Source: CAVPLM01 sp964497095 (GTDB taxonomy: Bacteria > Actinomycetota > Thermoleophilia > RBG-16-64-13). Taken from it: 64,000 nt of DNA. A program made the translations under genes and the position numbers. Below the pieces are notes generated by a model, which did no database searches, was not told the DNA's origin, and worked only from the letters and a program-made list of their open reading frames with translations. Numbering within the stretch: position 1 is the stretch's first letter; the number at the start of each line of letters is the position of its first letter. Of the stretch, positions 10,101 through 18,502 are shown one piece after another. The stretch spans positions 1 through 64,000 of the forward strand of contig CAZCCL010000001.1 of the NCBI GenBank assembly GCA_964497095.1. The letters are read 5' to 3'.

Positions 10101-10825
10101 GGAACGGGTCTCGGGGCAATGGACGGCCGCCGGTGGAGATACCCCCCGATGACTTCAGCCGGGAAGAGCTTCTGGCATTGGAGAAGGAGACGTTGGGACT
10201 GTATGTGAGCTCGCACCCCCTGAAGGATCTCCGGCAGCACATCAAGAGAGAGGCAGGCCATTTGATCTCCCAACTAGGGGAACTGCCGGACGGCACGGTC
10301 ACTACCATCGTGGGCATGGTGACGGCGGTGAAGCGGATCACCACGAAGAAATCGGGCGAGCTCATGGCCTTTGTCACCGTCGAGGGTATGGAAGGCTCCG
10401 TCGAGATCATCTGTTTCCCGGCGATCTACCAGGAGAACAAGGAGATCCTGATACAGGACAAGGTGGTGAAGATCAAGGGCCGGGTGGATCACAAGGACGA
10501 GGCCGAGACCAAGTTCATCCCCATGGCCATCGAAACGTTCTCGCCCCGGACGGGACTGGAGCCTCTGGCTCTTTCCGTCGATGGCGACAGCTTCCCCAGC
10601 ACGGTCATAGAGGACCTCAAGCGTATCCTGGCCCGCTTCCCCGGGCAGTGTTCCGTCGACATGTACGTGCAGGTGGGGGCGGATGCGCGCCGCCTGCGTT
10701 TCGGGAACGGCTACCGGGTCGACCCCCAAGCCAGTCTTTTCGCGGAACTGAAGGAATTGCTGGGGGAAAGCTGTGTGCTGCACGGGTCGGGATCGTCGAC
10801 CCTCGGCAACGGTTCCGCGAGGTAG
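7106..10825 (+). CDS. dnaE: DNA polymerase III alpha subunit (DnaE)
   Basis: 1239 residues. An N-terminal PHP domain begins around residue 60 (HLHVHTHYSALDGA, ALAITDHG). The C-family polymerase core has GPGRGSAAGSLVSYLLGI and the catalytic aspartates in PDIDIDFS, then IYQEQLMEI and the helix-hairpin-helix region. A Ser/Gly/Ala-rich linker (about 970-1010) separates this from a C-terminal OB fold (TIVGMVTAVKRIT). The start is TTG 7106 with AGGAG 10 nt upstream; the first 60 residues before the PHP domain are Ala/Gly/Pro-rich and not conserved, so a later start cannot be excluded. It is the replicative polymerase and is transcribed alone from its own promoter. Confidence 0.95.
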   Translation: MSSVLPPVAGETIGGSPIPTAEETAGGAAAAPVDAAAGGSAAGTSPGPAGETDPARPAAGFCHLHVHTHYSALDGACKVEDLVARAAELGMPALAITDHGVLSGAIKFYEECLKAGVKPIIGLETYVVDDRLRKEGMNEERWHLTLLARDDTGYRNLLKLGSLAFLEGYYYKPRLDYQVLREHAEGLICLTGCASGRLSRALQNGQTAAAEAEVQRLVGIFGEGNVYLEMQETGIRELAEVNPRMGELAERTGLKLVATNDVHYLREGDADAHDVLLCIQTGSRLSEENRLRFNSQEFYFKSPEEMRAVFSDHPEAVSNTLEVADRCNVHIALDEMLIPRFPVPEGYDESSYLREQCERGLVRRYGDAVTSEIRERLESELEVVEKMGFPPYFLIVWDFVTFAKEAGIPVGPGRGSAAGSLVSYLLGITDLDPIAYDLLFERFLNPDRISMPDIDIDFSVNGRERVIEYVADKYGRDRVAQIATFGTIKARQAIRDAARVMDVPYGQADRIAKLVPEVLNITLDQCLRDPKCELRAAYDGDELVREVVDMARPLEGLIRQDSIHAAGVVISMGPLTDHLPLMQKGDAEVVTQVSMGDVERLGLLKMDFLGLRNLDVIDSAVGIIRDGGHPEFDIESIPLDDARTYQMLAKGDSEGVFQFESSGMREALREIQPTRLDDLIALVALYRPGPMEFIHDYARNKRDPESIRYEDERLQSILSPTYGVAIYQEQLMEISKRIGGFSPAEADDLRKAIGKKIRAKMDRLEPKFRAGAAASGTSPRVIDHLWSLMEKAGDYSFNKSHAACYALISYRTAYLKAKFPVQYMAALISSVMDTKDKVPFYVTVANEMGIEVLPPDINESVLDFRGVEGRIRFGLNAVKNVGETAIRVILDARRSGGPFLDLFDFCERVDLGVVNGRAIESLIKSGAMDSVGPSRRGMLLVMQQAMAHGKKVRADADRGQGSIFDLMPEPEAPAADSRGAAAESDSPAGARVGTNGSPGNGSRGNGRPPVEIPPDDFSREELLALEKETLGLYVSSHPLKDLRQHIKREAGHLISQLGELPDGTVTTIVGMVTAVKRITTKKSGELMAFVTVEGMEGSVEIICFPAIYQENKEILIQDKVVKIKGRVDHKDEAETKFIPMAIETFSPRTGLEPLALSVDGDSFPSTVIEDLKRILARFPGQCSVDMYVQVGADARRLRFGNGYRVDPQASLFAELKELLGESCVLHGSGSSTLGNGSAR

Positions 10826-10854
10826 CGGCAGGTAGCGCATCCGGGCCGCAGCCG

Positions 10855-10894
10855 ACCCTGCCGGCGAAAGGTCATTCTGAAACGAGTTCTAAGG
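10855..10894 (+). repeat. 40-bp repeat upstream of the molybdopterin enzyme (copy 1)
   Basis: The 40 bp from ACCCTGCCGGCGAAAGG to TTCTAAGG match 33763-33802 at 37 of 40 positions. This copy lies in the 98-bp gap between dnaE and the molybdopterin oxidoreductase, ending 29 bp before its ATG. It may be a solitary terminal repeat of a small mobile element or a shared regulatory element; the sequence alone does not decide. Confidence 0.8.
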
Positions 10895-10923
10895 TGGGGC
10901 ACCACAACCGGAAGGAGCGGGGC

Positions 10924-13566
10924 ATGAACGGGGGCGGGTGCGGCGGCAAGGACACTCCCGGTTCGGAAGCGCCCGGCGCAGAAGTGCGCGGTGAGAGGAC
11001 GCTCATCCGGGACATCAGCTTCTGTGGCGTGGCCAACGGCGCGAACTCCTGCCTGGTGGATATCGCCGGCGGCAAGATCCTGCGTATCCGGCCCATGCAC
11101 TACGACTGGAAGTACCGCCTCGACGAACTGGGTCAATGGGAGATGCACGCCCGGGGCATGACTTTCAGGCCCACCACCAAGAGCCTGATCCCTCCGCTCA
11201 GCCTCGCGTACAAGAAACGGGTGCAATCTCCAGCCCGGATCAGGTTCCCGATGAAGCGGGTCGACTTCGATCCAGACGGGGAGCGGAACATCCAGAACCG
11301 GGGTGTGAGCAAATACGTACGCATCTCCTGGGACGAGGCTCTCGACATCATCACCGGCGAGATGCTGCGCGTTCGGGAGAAGTACGGGCCTACCGCCATC
11401 CTGTATCAGGCCGACCAGCACGGCGAGAACAAGGTCGTTCACGGTCCCCACGGCTGCGGGAGGAAGCTCCTACGGTTGTTCGGGGGGTTCACGCTCCAGG
11501 CCCGGCAGCCGGACAGCTGGGAAGGCTGGTGCTGGGGGGCGAAGCACGTATGGGGCATGGAGCCGGTCGGGCAGCAGGTGCCACAGAGCAACTTGGTCTA
11601 TGACATCGCCAAAAACACGGAGTTGTTGCTCTTCTGGGGCTGCGACCAGGAGACGACCACCTGGGGTTGGATGGGGCAACTACCCAGCCGTCTCAGCTTC
11701 TGGTTCACGGAGTTGGGGATCAGACAGGTCTATATCGCGCCCGACCTCAACTACGCGGCGGCGGTGCATGCCGACCGCTGGATCCCCATACTCCCCAACA
11801 CCGATGCCGCTCTCTACCTGGCCATCGCCTATCAGTGGTTCGAGGAGGGCACCTACGACAAGGAGTACCTCGAGACCCACGCCTGCGGCGTCGAAGCATT
11901 CGAGGCATATGTGATGGGAGTGCAGGACGGGGTTCCCAAGAGCCCGGCGTGGGCGGCCCCGATTACCGGTGTGCCGTCGCGCATCATCAAAGCGCTGGCT
12001 CGGGAGTGGGCGTCCAAGCGAACGACGATCGCCATCGGGAACGGGGGACCGATGATCCGCGGCCCCTACTCGAGCGAGCCGGCCCGCCTGCAGGTGCTCT
12101 GCCTGGCCATGCAGGGATTGGGCGGACCTGGGGCCAATCAGGCCAAGATGGAGGATTGGGGCTTCATGGACGATCTGGCCCAGGTCGGGTGCCCCGAACC
12201 CGTCATGATTCCCAGCCTGTTCGCCGCCTACACCGGGGGCACCGGCGGCGAGACCAACCATGCCTTCGTGCCGAAGACCCTGGTCCCCAAAGCCATCATG
12301 GAGGGGAGCTGCGAGTGGTGGGGCAACGAGCACGAGATGGCCCCCCGGGAGAACCAGTTCGTCCACTACCGTTATCCGGCCGAGGGATGTTCCCGGATCC
12401 ACATGGTCTGGACCGACTCCCCCTGTTTCATGACCTGCTGGAACGACGGCAACAGCTTCGTGCGGGCCATGCGCCACCCCGATATCGAGTTCGTCTTCGC
12501 CCAGCATCCCTGGTGGGAAAACGATTGCCTCCTGGCCGACGTGATCCTGCCGGTCAGCACCAAGCTGGAGGAAGACGACATCAACGCCGACCTCTACAGC
12601 GGCCAGTCCATCCTGGTCTTCCCGGAGGAGCGATGCGTGGAACCGGTCGGGGAGTCCTTCAGCGACTACGAGATCGTCTGCAAGATTGCGGAGAGGCTGG
12701 GACTGCTCGAGGCATACACCGGGGGCAGGTCCGTCGACGACCTGAGGCGCCTGGGTTTCGAGACCTCCGGGGTCCGGGACCTGGCGGCCGGTGGGCCTGC
12801 AACGTGGGAGGAGTTCGTGGAGCAAGGCTATGTCACGCTTCCCACCAACCCGGAGTGGGAGAAGGTGCCCGCCGGTCTCATCGACTTCTATCGCGACCCC
12901 GAGAGCCATCCGCTCAGCACTCCCACCGGCAAGATCGAGTTCTACGCTACCGGTCTGGCCGAGCACTTCCCCGACGACGAGGAGAGGCCGCCGGTACCCC
13001 GGTGGATCCCAGCCGGTCCCACCCACCAGGAGACGCTGGGGACAGAGCGGGCCAAGAGGTTTCCCCTGCTGGTGGTGTCGAACCACCCTCGTTGGGGCAT
13101 ACACGCCCAGCACGAAGACATCACGTGGCTCCGCGAGATCGAGACCTGCAAGGTCGGCGGCCCAGACGGCTACAAATACCAGCCTCTGTGGGTCCATCCC
13201 AGGGATGCAGCCACCCGGGGCATCGAGCACGGTGATGTGGTCATCATCCACAACGAGCGCGGGGCGGTCTTGGCCGGCGCGTACGTGACCGAACGCATCA
13301 TTCCTGGGGCGGTAAGCATGGACCACGGGGCCAAGTTCGACCCGATCGTCCCTGATGCTCTCGACCGGGGAGGCAACATCAACGCAATCGTACCCGGCCA
13401 CACCACCTCCAAGAACGCGGTGGGCATGGCGGTGAGCGGTTTCCTGGCTGAGGTGGAGAAGGCCGACCTGGCGGGTCTCAGGGCCAAGTACGCCGAGGCA
13501 TTTGCCCGGCCGTTCCACGCAGACGCCGGTCCGGGCGTGGAGGCATGGCTTGAAGCCGACACGTAG
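10924..13566 (+). CDS. Molybdopterin (bis-MGD) oxidoreductase of the pyrogallol transhydroxylase / catechol dehydroxylase type
   Basis: 880 residues of the DMSO-reductase superfamily. Blocks resembling pyrogallol-phloroglucinol transhydroxylase large subunit are clear: RIPFPMKR-like RIRFPMKRVDFDPDGERN, YVRISWDEALDIIT, the cofactor-pocket motif DSWEGWCWGAKHVWG, and the C-terminal MGD-binding domain (residues about 700-880, HPRWGIHAQ). There is no N-terminal C-x2-C-x3-C iron-sulfur motif, as in the transhydroxylase alpha chain. Position 178 (GPHGCGRKL) aligns by eye with the transhydroxylase Mo-ligand serine but is Cys here. No signal peptide is seen, so it is probably cytoplasmic. ATG 10924 has GGAGCGGGGC upstream. 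No electron-transfer beta subunit is adjacent, which is odd. It could act on phenolic substrates, but the reaction is unknown. Confidence 0.8.
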   Translation: MNGGGCGGKDTPGSEAPGAEVRGERTLIRDISFCGVANGANSCLVDIAGGKILRIRPMHYDWKYRLDELGQWEMHARGMTFRPTTKSLIPPLSLAYKKRVQSPARIRFPMKRVDFDPDGERNIQNRGVSKYVRISWDEALDIITGEMLRVREKYGPTAILYQADQHGENKVVHGPHGCGRKLLRLFGGFTLQARQPDSWEGWCWGAKHVWGMEPVGQQVPQSNLVYDIAKNTELLLFWGCDQETTTWGWMGQLPSRLSFWFTELGIRQVYIAPDLNYAAAVHADRWIPILPNTDAALYLAIAYQWFEEGTYDKEYLETHACGVEAFEAYVMGVQDGVPKSPAWAAPITGVPSRIIKALAREWASKRTTIAIGNGGPMIRGPYSSEPARLQVLCLAMQGLGGPGANQAKMEDWGFMDDLAQVGCPEPVMIPSLFAAYTGGTGGETNHAFVPKTLVPKAIMEGSCEWWGNEHEMAPRENQFVHYRYPAEGCSRIHMVWTDSPCFMTCWNDGNSFVRAMRHPDIEFVFAQHPWWENDCLLADVILPVSTKLEEDDINADLYSGQSILVFPEERCVEPVGESFSDYEIVCKIAERLGLLEAYTGGRSVDDLRRLGFETSGVRDLAAGGPATWEEFVEQGYVTLPTNPEWEKVPAGLIDFYRDPESHPLSTPTGKIEFYATGLAEHFPDDEERPPVPRWIPAGPTHQETLGTERAKRFPLLVVSNHPRWGIHAQHEDITWLREIETCKVGGPDGYKYQPLWVHPRDAATRGIEHGDVVIIHNERGAVLAGAYVTERIIPGAVSMDHGAKFDPIVPDALDRGGNINAIVPGHTTSKNAVGMAVSGFLAEVEKADLAGLRAKYAEAFARPFHADAGPGVEAWLEADT

Positions 13567-13572
13567 CGGGGC

Positions 13573-14679
13573 TTAGGGTGTTTCCTCCTCGCGGAGGATG
13601 CGCAGGCCTTCCGTCCTGAGGCTGATACGGATCGGGGCCCCTTTGCTCAGGTCGAGTTGCTGATAGAAGTAGTTCGCGCCCCGCGCCTCCAACTCGTGGC
13701 CGTTCGTGAGAGACAACCGGATGACCCGCATCTCCCGCTGGTTCTCAACACCGAGCACGGTGGCGTCCAGTTGATTGAAGGCCAGTCCGCCGAGCGCCGG
13801 CCGGTCGGGGTAGAGGATCTTGACGTCCTCCGGAGCGATGTAGACGGGGACTATCTCGCCCGGAGAGCTGGGCTGGGCAGGCGCGTACAGCTTGAGGCCG
13901 TCCCACACGAGGGTCACGTGGTCGGCGGTCGCGGCGGAGACCCGGGCGTGGAAGATGTTGCGGATGGCAAGCACTTCAGCCGCCCGCATGCTGGAGGGCC
14001 GACGGAACACGTCACCCACCGCTCCGACCTGCTGTAGCTCCCCGTCCCGCAAGACCGCGAGTCGGTCACCGAGCGCGAAGGCGTCCTCCACGTTGTGAGT
14101 GACGCAGATCACTATGAGGCTTCTCTCCACCTGGAGCGCCCTCAGATCGGTCCTGAGCCTCTCCCGAAGCCCCGGGTCGAGTGCGGAGAAGGGCTCGTCG
14201 AGCAGCAGGACTTCGGGGTCCCTGGCCAGGGCTCGGGCGATGGCTACTCGTTGCTGCTGCCCCCCGGAAAGCTGGTGCGGGAGACGGTCGACCAGCGGAC
14301 CCAGGCCCATCTGGTCGACCAGAGTCAGGGCCCGCTCGCGGCTGTTCGAATCGCGACCCAGCGGATAGCGCACGTTCTGAAGGACGGTCAGGTGGGGGAA
14401 GAGCGCGTAGCTCTGGAAGACGTACCCGATGCCGCGTTTGCGCGCGGGCAGATTCACATGCTCTCCGGCCGTTCCTCGCCGGAACAAGACCTGGCCGTCC
14501 AGGACTATCTCTCCCTCGTCGGGTGACACCAGGCCGGCTATCGACTCCAAGGTCATGGTCTTGCCGGATCCGGACGGACCGAAGAGGACCAGGACCTCCT
14601 CTTCCACCTGAAGACTCAGATCCAAAGTGAAAGAGGGCAGCCGTCTGTGGATATCCACGGTAAGTTGACGTTCTTTCAT
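13573..14679 (-). CDS. Molybdate/tungstate-type ABC transporter ATP-binding protein
   Basis: 368 residues. Walker A FGPSGSGKTMT, signature LSGGQQQRVAIARAL, Walker B VLLLDEPFSALD and the switch THNVEDAF are present. A C-terminal regulatory segment (about 240-365) of the TOBE/MOP type follows, which places it with ModC/CysA/PotA-like importer ATPases; the neighbouring Mo/W enzyme favours molybdate or tungstate. ATG 14679 has AGGAG 6 nt upstream. No permease or binding protein is next to it, so it is an orphan ATPase here. It converges on the molybdopterin gene with a 6-bp gap. Confidence 0.72.
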   Translation of the reverse strand: MKERQLTVDIHRRLPSFTLDLSLQVEEEVLVLFGPSGSGKTMTLESIAGLVSPDEGEIVLDGQVLFRRGTAGEHVNLPARKRGIGYVFQSYALFPHLTVLQNVRYPLGRDSNSRERALTLVDQMGLGPLVDRLPHQLSGGQQQRVAIARALARDPEVLLLDEPFSALDPGLRERLRTDLRALQVERSLIVICVTHNVEDAFALGDRLAVLRDGELQQVGAVGDVFRRPSSMRAAEVLAIRNIFHARVSAATADHVTLVWDGLKLYAPAQPSSPGEIVPVYIAPEDVKILYPDRPALGGLAFNQLDATVLGVENQREMRVIRLSLTNGHELEARGANYFYQQLDLSKGAPIRISLRTEGLRILREEETP

Positions 14680-14974
14680 GCGCTCCTGACAAGACGCAGA
14701 GCGTGGCGCGGGCGGGTGCGACGGTCCCGCCACCAGCCGGTTACCCCGCGGCCGGATCGGGCCTGCCCCGGCCGGACCCTGACCGTCCCGAGCCTCCTTC
14801 CTGGTTCCTCCGGTTATCCGCCGAGAAGTATAACGACTGGGAAACCCCATTCCTAGCTCCGTTGGACGGCGAAGGACGGATCCGGCACCGGGGCCCGCCG
14901 CGATCGCCGGGAGCAGCCGGTACGGTATTCTTAGGCGGCGTGCCCGAGCGATCCGACGGTCCGGAGTCCGCAGC
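14680..14974. other. 295-bp gap between the divergent ABC ATPase and hisD
   Basis: This should hold the promoters for the leftward ABC gene and the rightward his operon. A possible -10 TATAAC is at 14829-14834 and TATTCT at 14927-14932, neither with a convincing -35. No leader peptide rich in His codons, no T-box and no attenuator hairpin is visible. Confidence 0.4.
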
Positions 14975-16291
14975 ATGAGGATCAAAGAACTGAGCACCGC
15001 CTCCGTGTCCGATGAGGTAACCGCTTTGCGGGTGCCGGAGTCGGCGAACCGGGAGGTAGCGGCGACTGTGGCCGCCCTGATCGCCGACGTGCGCCTGAGG
15101 GGCGATGCTGCCGTGGTGGAAGCCAGCGTTCGGTTCGACTGGGAAGGGGCGAGCGCCTCGGAATTGGTGGTGGCGGTCGATGACCTGGAGGCAGCCTACC
15201 GCCGGGTCGATCCCCGAGTGATGGCTGCGCTTGAAACCGCCCGCGACAACTGCACCTTCTTCCACGAGCACGAGCTGAGGCCGGACTGGGAGGACGAGGG
15301 CGCCCAGGGGCAGAGGCTGGGTATGCGCTACCGTCCGGTGGAGCGCACCGGTCTGTACGTGCCGGGCGGGCTGGGCTCCTATGCCTCCACGGTCATCATG
15401 AACGCCGTCCCTGCGCGCGTGGCCGGAGTGAAGGAACTCGTCATCTGCACCCCTCCTGGCCGGGACGGAGCCGTCGACCTCGCTGTGCTGGCCGCGGCCC
15501 GGCTCATGGGCATAGAGCGGGTGTTCCGAGCGGGCGGCGCCCAGGCTATCGCGGCCCTGGCCTACGGGACCGAGACGATCCCGCGGGTGGATGTGATCTG
15601 CGGGCCCGGCAACGCCTACGTGATGGAGGCCAAGCGCCAGGTCTACGGGGCCGTAGGCATCGACAGTCTGGCCGGCCCGAGCGAGGTACTGGTGGTGGCC
15701 GATGGAACGGCCCGCCCTGATTGGATCGCCGCAGACATGCTCGCCCAGGAGGAGCACGGGAGCGGGGCCCAGGCGGTCCTGATAGCCGAGTCGGAACGTC
15801 TCTGTCTGGAGGTGGGCGACGCCCTCGAGCGCCTGCGTCCCGCCACCCTGGCCGGCGGCCCCGACCGCATCCGGACCGGGCGCGAAGACGACGGCCTCCG
15901 GGCTTTCTATCCCGCAGCGGACGAGGAGTTTCTGGATCTCGCGGCCCGGTTCGTCAACTCCTACGCCCCCGAGCATCTCGAGATCCAACTGGCCGAGCCC
16001 GGGGCCTTTCTTCCCGGGGTGAGGTCGGCGGGCGCCATATTCGCCGGCCATTTGACGGCGACGGCCTTCGGCGACTACGTGGCCGGCAGCAACCATGTGC
16101 TCCCCACCGGAGGGACGGCCCGTTTCGCCTCTCCGCTCTCGGTGGATACGTTCATGCGCAGATCGTCGCTCGTGGAGATGACGCCCGAGGCGGTGGCGGC
16201 CCTTGCTCCTCACCTCGCCGAATTGGCGGACAGTGAGGGTTTCTCGTTTCACCGCGTGTCCGCCGAGTTGCGCGCCGCCGACACGCACTGA
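14975..16291 (+). CDS. hisD: Histidinol dehydrogenase
   Basis: 438 residues, full length for HisD, which oxidises L-histidinol to L-histidine in two NAD-dependent steps with a catalytic zinc. Diagnostic blocks are RTGLYVPGGLGSYASTV, the FRAGGAQAIAALAYGTE region, VICGPGNAYVMEAKR, the zinc-site stretch AQEEHGSGAQ, SYAPEHLEI and GSNHVLPTGGTARF. ATG 14975 has GGAGTCC upstream. It is the first gene of the clustered his genes; a hisC gene is not found between it and hisB. Confidence 0.95.
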   Translation: MRIKELSTASVSDEVTALRVPESANREVAATVAALIADVRLRGDAAVVEASVRFDWEGASASELVVAVDDLEAAYRRVDPRVMAALETARDNCTFFHEHELRPDWEDEGAQGQRLGMRYRPVERTGLYVPGGLGSYASTVIMNAVPARVAGVKELVICTPPGRDGAVDLAVLAAARLMGIERVFRAGGAQAIAALAYGTETIPRVDVICGPGNAYVMEAKRQVYGAVGIDSLAGPSEVLVVADGTARPDWIAADMLAQEEHGSGAQAVLIAESERLCLEVGDALERLRPATLAGGPDRIRTGREDDGLRAFYPAADEEFLDLAARFVNSYAPEHLEIQLAEPGAFLPGVRSAGAIFAGHLTATAFGDYVAGSNHVLPTGGTARFASPLSVDTFMRRSSLVEMTPEAVAALAPHLAELADSEGFSFHRVSAELRAADTH

Positions 16292-16320
16292 TTCCGGCGG
16301 GACGACCGGGAGCGGCCCTG

Positions 16321-16329
16321 TGCTATCCT
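16321..16329 (+). promoter_or_regulatory. extended -10 upstream of hisB
   Basis: TGCTATCCT has the TGn extension and lies in the 135-bp gap between hisD and hisB. No -35 is obvious, as is common for extended -10 promoters. It suggests an internal promoter for hisBHAF. Confidence 0.4.
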
Positions 16330-16426
16330 CCTCGGGTCGCTTCGGAAGCCGGCTCCGTGCCCGAGGAAAGACTGGGCCCAAGGATTGGCCGAAGGGCTCG
16401 TCCCGATCAGATTCATGGAGGAGACA

Positions 16427-17050
16427 GTGCAGCCCGATAGCTCCACGCGCCCTCTCGATACCGCTCCCCGGGGGGCCACCATAGAGCGGAAGACCCGGGA
16501 GACCACGGTCCGGGTCAAACTCGACCTCGAAGGTTCGGGTCAGAGCAAGGTCAAGACCGGTCTGGGCTTCTTCGATCACATGCTGGAACTCGTGGCCGGC
16601 CACGGTCTGTTCGACATCACCGTGGAAGCGAGCGGTGATCTGCAGACGGGCGGACACCACACGGTCGAGGATGTCGGCATCTGTCTCGGGTTGGCTCTGG
16701 CCGAAGCCGTGGGCGACAAGAAAGGCATCTACCGCTACGGGAACATGGTCGTGCCCATGGACGAGGCCTTGGTCCTGGTCGCCTTGGATCTGAGCGGGCG
16801 ACCCTACTTCGCTTACGAGGGAGGCCCCGTGGGGGAGAGCATCGCCGGGTTCGACAGCAGCTTGGTGGCGGAGTTCTTCCGGGCATTGGCCAACAACGCC
16901 CGCATGACCATGCACGCACGCGTGCTCTCCGGGGGAGACGCCCACCACACCATCGAAGCCGTCTTCAAAGCCTTCGCCAAGGCCCTGAGGCAGGCGGTCT
17001 CTCTCGACCCGCGGGCCACCGGCGTCCCCTCTACCAAAGGGGTCTTGTGA
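16427..17050 (+). CDS. hisB: Imidazoleglycerol-phosphate dehydratase
   Basis: 207 residues, monofunctional HisB without the N-terminal phosphatase. The two metal-binding histidine motifs are visible (FFDHMLELVAGHGLFD and HHTVEDVG in the first half, HAHH-like GDAHHTIEAVFKAFAKALR in the second). It dehydrates imidazole glycerol phosphate to imidazole acetol phosphate. GTG 16427 is preceded by GGAGGA at 16417-16422 and is preferred; ATG 16415 is in frame but has no ribosome site. The stop overlaps hisH (GTGA). Confidence 0.92.
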   Translation: MQPDSSTRPLDTAPRGATIERKTRETTVRVKLDLEGSGQSKVKTGLGFFDHMLELVAGHGLFDITVEASGDLQTGGHHTVEDVGICLGLALAEAVGDKKGIYRYGNMVVPMDEALVLVALDLSGRPYFAYEGGPVGESIAGFDSSLVAEFFRALANNARMTMHARVLSGGDAHHTIEAVFKAFAKALRQAVSLDPRATGVPSTKGVL

Positions 17051-17700
17051 GCGGTCTCGGACCCGCGGGTGGAGCCCGGTCCCTCTACATCGTCGACTAC
17101 GGTTCCGGGAACCTTCGCTCGGTACAAAAAGCGTTCGAGCACGTGGGGGTGACGGCGGTCGTAGGGCACGATCCCCGGGGGATGGCCGGCGCCGCCGGTG
17201 TGGTTCTGCCCGGAGTGGGGGCTTTCGGTGCGGCGATGGAACAACTGGAGGAAAAGGGCCTGGTGGAGCCGCTTCTTGAGCGGATCGAGGCCGGGGTGCC
17301 GTTCCTAGGGGTCTGCCTGGGTCTGCAGCTTCTCTTCGAGAGCAGCGAGGAGGACCCCGGGGTCTCGGGGCTGGGGTTGGTGCGCGGGGACGTCCGGGCG
17401 CTGCCGCCCACGGTCAAGGTGCCCCACATCGGTTGGAACCAAGTGCAGGTGTGCACGTGCTCCGATCTGTTCGAGGGGATCCCCGACGGGTCGGCCTTCT
17501 ACTTCGTACACGGCTACGCCGTGGTGCCCCGCTCGCCTTCGGACGTGCTGGGCATAACCGACTACGACGGGGTGGCCTTCACCTCGGCGGTGGAGGTGGA
17601 CAATGTGGCGGCTGTGCAGTTCCACCCGGAGAAATCGAGCAGCCTTGGCCTTCGCTTCTATCGCAACTTCGCCAAGCGCGCCGGGCTGGTAGACGGATGA
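17047..17700 (+). CDS. hisH: Imidazole glycerol phosphate synthase, glutamine amidotransferase subunit
   Basis: 217 residues, class I glutaminase. Landmarks are IVDYGSGNLRSV, PGVGAF, the nucleophile Cys90 in FLGVCLGLQLLFE, the YFVHGYAV region, and the catalytic His/Glu in VQFHPEKSS. It supplies ammonia to HisF. The GTG start overlaps the hisB stop. hisA follows 28 nt later. Confidence 0.94.
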   Translation: MSGLGPAGGARSLYIVDYGSGNLRSVQKAFEHVGVTAVVGHDPRGMAGAAGVVLPGVGAFGAAMEQLEEKGLVEPLLERIEAGVPFLGVCLGLQLLFESSEEDPGVSGLGLVRGDVRALPPTVKVPHIGWNQVQVCTCSDLFEGIPDGSAFYFVHGYAVVPRSPSDVLGITDYDGVAFTSAVEVDNVAAVQFHPEKSSSLGLRFYRNFAKRAGLVDG

Positions 17701-17728
17701 TGCCGCGGCCGATGCCGACCACGGACTG

Positions 17729-18502
17729 ATGCGACTCATCCCTGCCATCGACATCCGGGGAGGGCGCTGCGTGCGCCTGCGCAGGGGCGACTTCGCCGAC
17801 GAGACCGTGTTCGGGGACGATCCCGTGGCTATGGCCAAGCACTGGGTGAGCGAAGGAGCCCGCTACCTGCACGTGGTCGATCTCGACGGGGCCCGCGAAG
17901 GGGCACTGCGCAATTTCGACCTAGTGCGAGCGATCGCCGAGGCGGTGCCGGTGCCCGTGCAGACCGGGGGAGGCATCCGCACCGAAGCGGCCCTGGAGTC
18001 GATCGCCGGCAGCCCGGTGGCCAAGGCGGTCATAGGGACGAGCGCAGTGGAGGACGAGGCCTTTTTAGAACGCGCGCTTGCCGTCCTGGGGGCCGGGCGG
18101 GTGGTGGTGGCCCTCGACGCCGAGCAGGGGTTCGTCAAGACCAAAGGCTGGCAGGAGAGAAGCGAGATATCGGCGCTGGATCTTGCCCGCAGGCTGCGAG
18201 AGAAGGGCGTGCGCGAGATCCTGTACACGGACATCAGCCGGGATGGGATGATGCAGAGCGTGAACCTGGAGGGCGTCCGGGAAATGGCCTTGGGCAGCGG
18301 GTTGGAGGTCATAGCCTCGGGCGGGGTCAGCAGCCTCGACGATCTGCGGGCTCTGGTGGCGCTGGAGCCTGTGGGCGTGACGGCGGTCATCATCGGTCGC
18401 GCCCTCTACGAGCAGCGGTTCACAGTGGCGGAAGCCCTGGCGGTCCTCGACCATTCGCCGGACGGCCGGTCCGGTGGCGACGAGTCCGGGAGGGGGCGCT
18501 GA
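17729..18502 (+). CDS. hisA: ProFAR isomerase (HisA)
   Basis: 257 residues, a half-barrel-duplicated TIM barrel. The first catalytic Asp is in IPAIDIRGGRCVRLRRGD, the second in YTDISRDGMM, and phosphate loops are GGGIRTE and ASGGVSSLDDL. It isomerises ProFAR to PRFAR. ATG 17729 is the only start giving the normal N-terminus; its ribosome site is weak. In actinobacteria HisA is often bifunctional with TrpF (PriA); the context here does not show whether trpF is missing. The final base of the stop codon is shared with the hisF ATG (TGATG). Confidence 0.93.
   Translation: MRLIPAIDIRGGRCVRLRRGDFADETVFGDDPVAMAKHWVSEGARYLHVVDLDGAREGALRNFDLVRAIAEAVPVPVQTGGGIRTEAALESIAGSPVAKAVIGTSAVEDEAFLERALAVLGAGRVVVALDAEQGFVKTKGWQERSEISALDLARRLREKGVREILYTDISRDGMMQSVNLEGVREMALGSGLEVIASGGVSSLDDLRALVALEPVGVTAVIIGRALYEQRFTVAEALAVLDHSPDGRSGGDESGRGR

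Noticed and set aside
11680..13518. 612-codon minus-strand frame and a 522-codon second plus-strand frame across the molybdopterin gene
   Set aside because: Both are shadows without family motifs; the molybdopterin frame has conserved blocks along its whole length.
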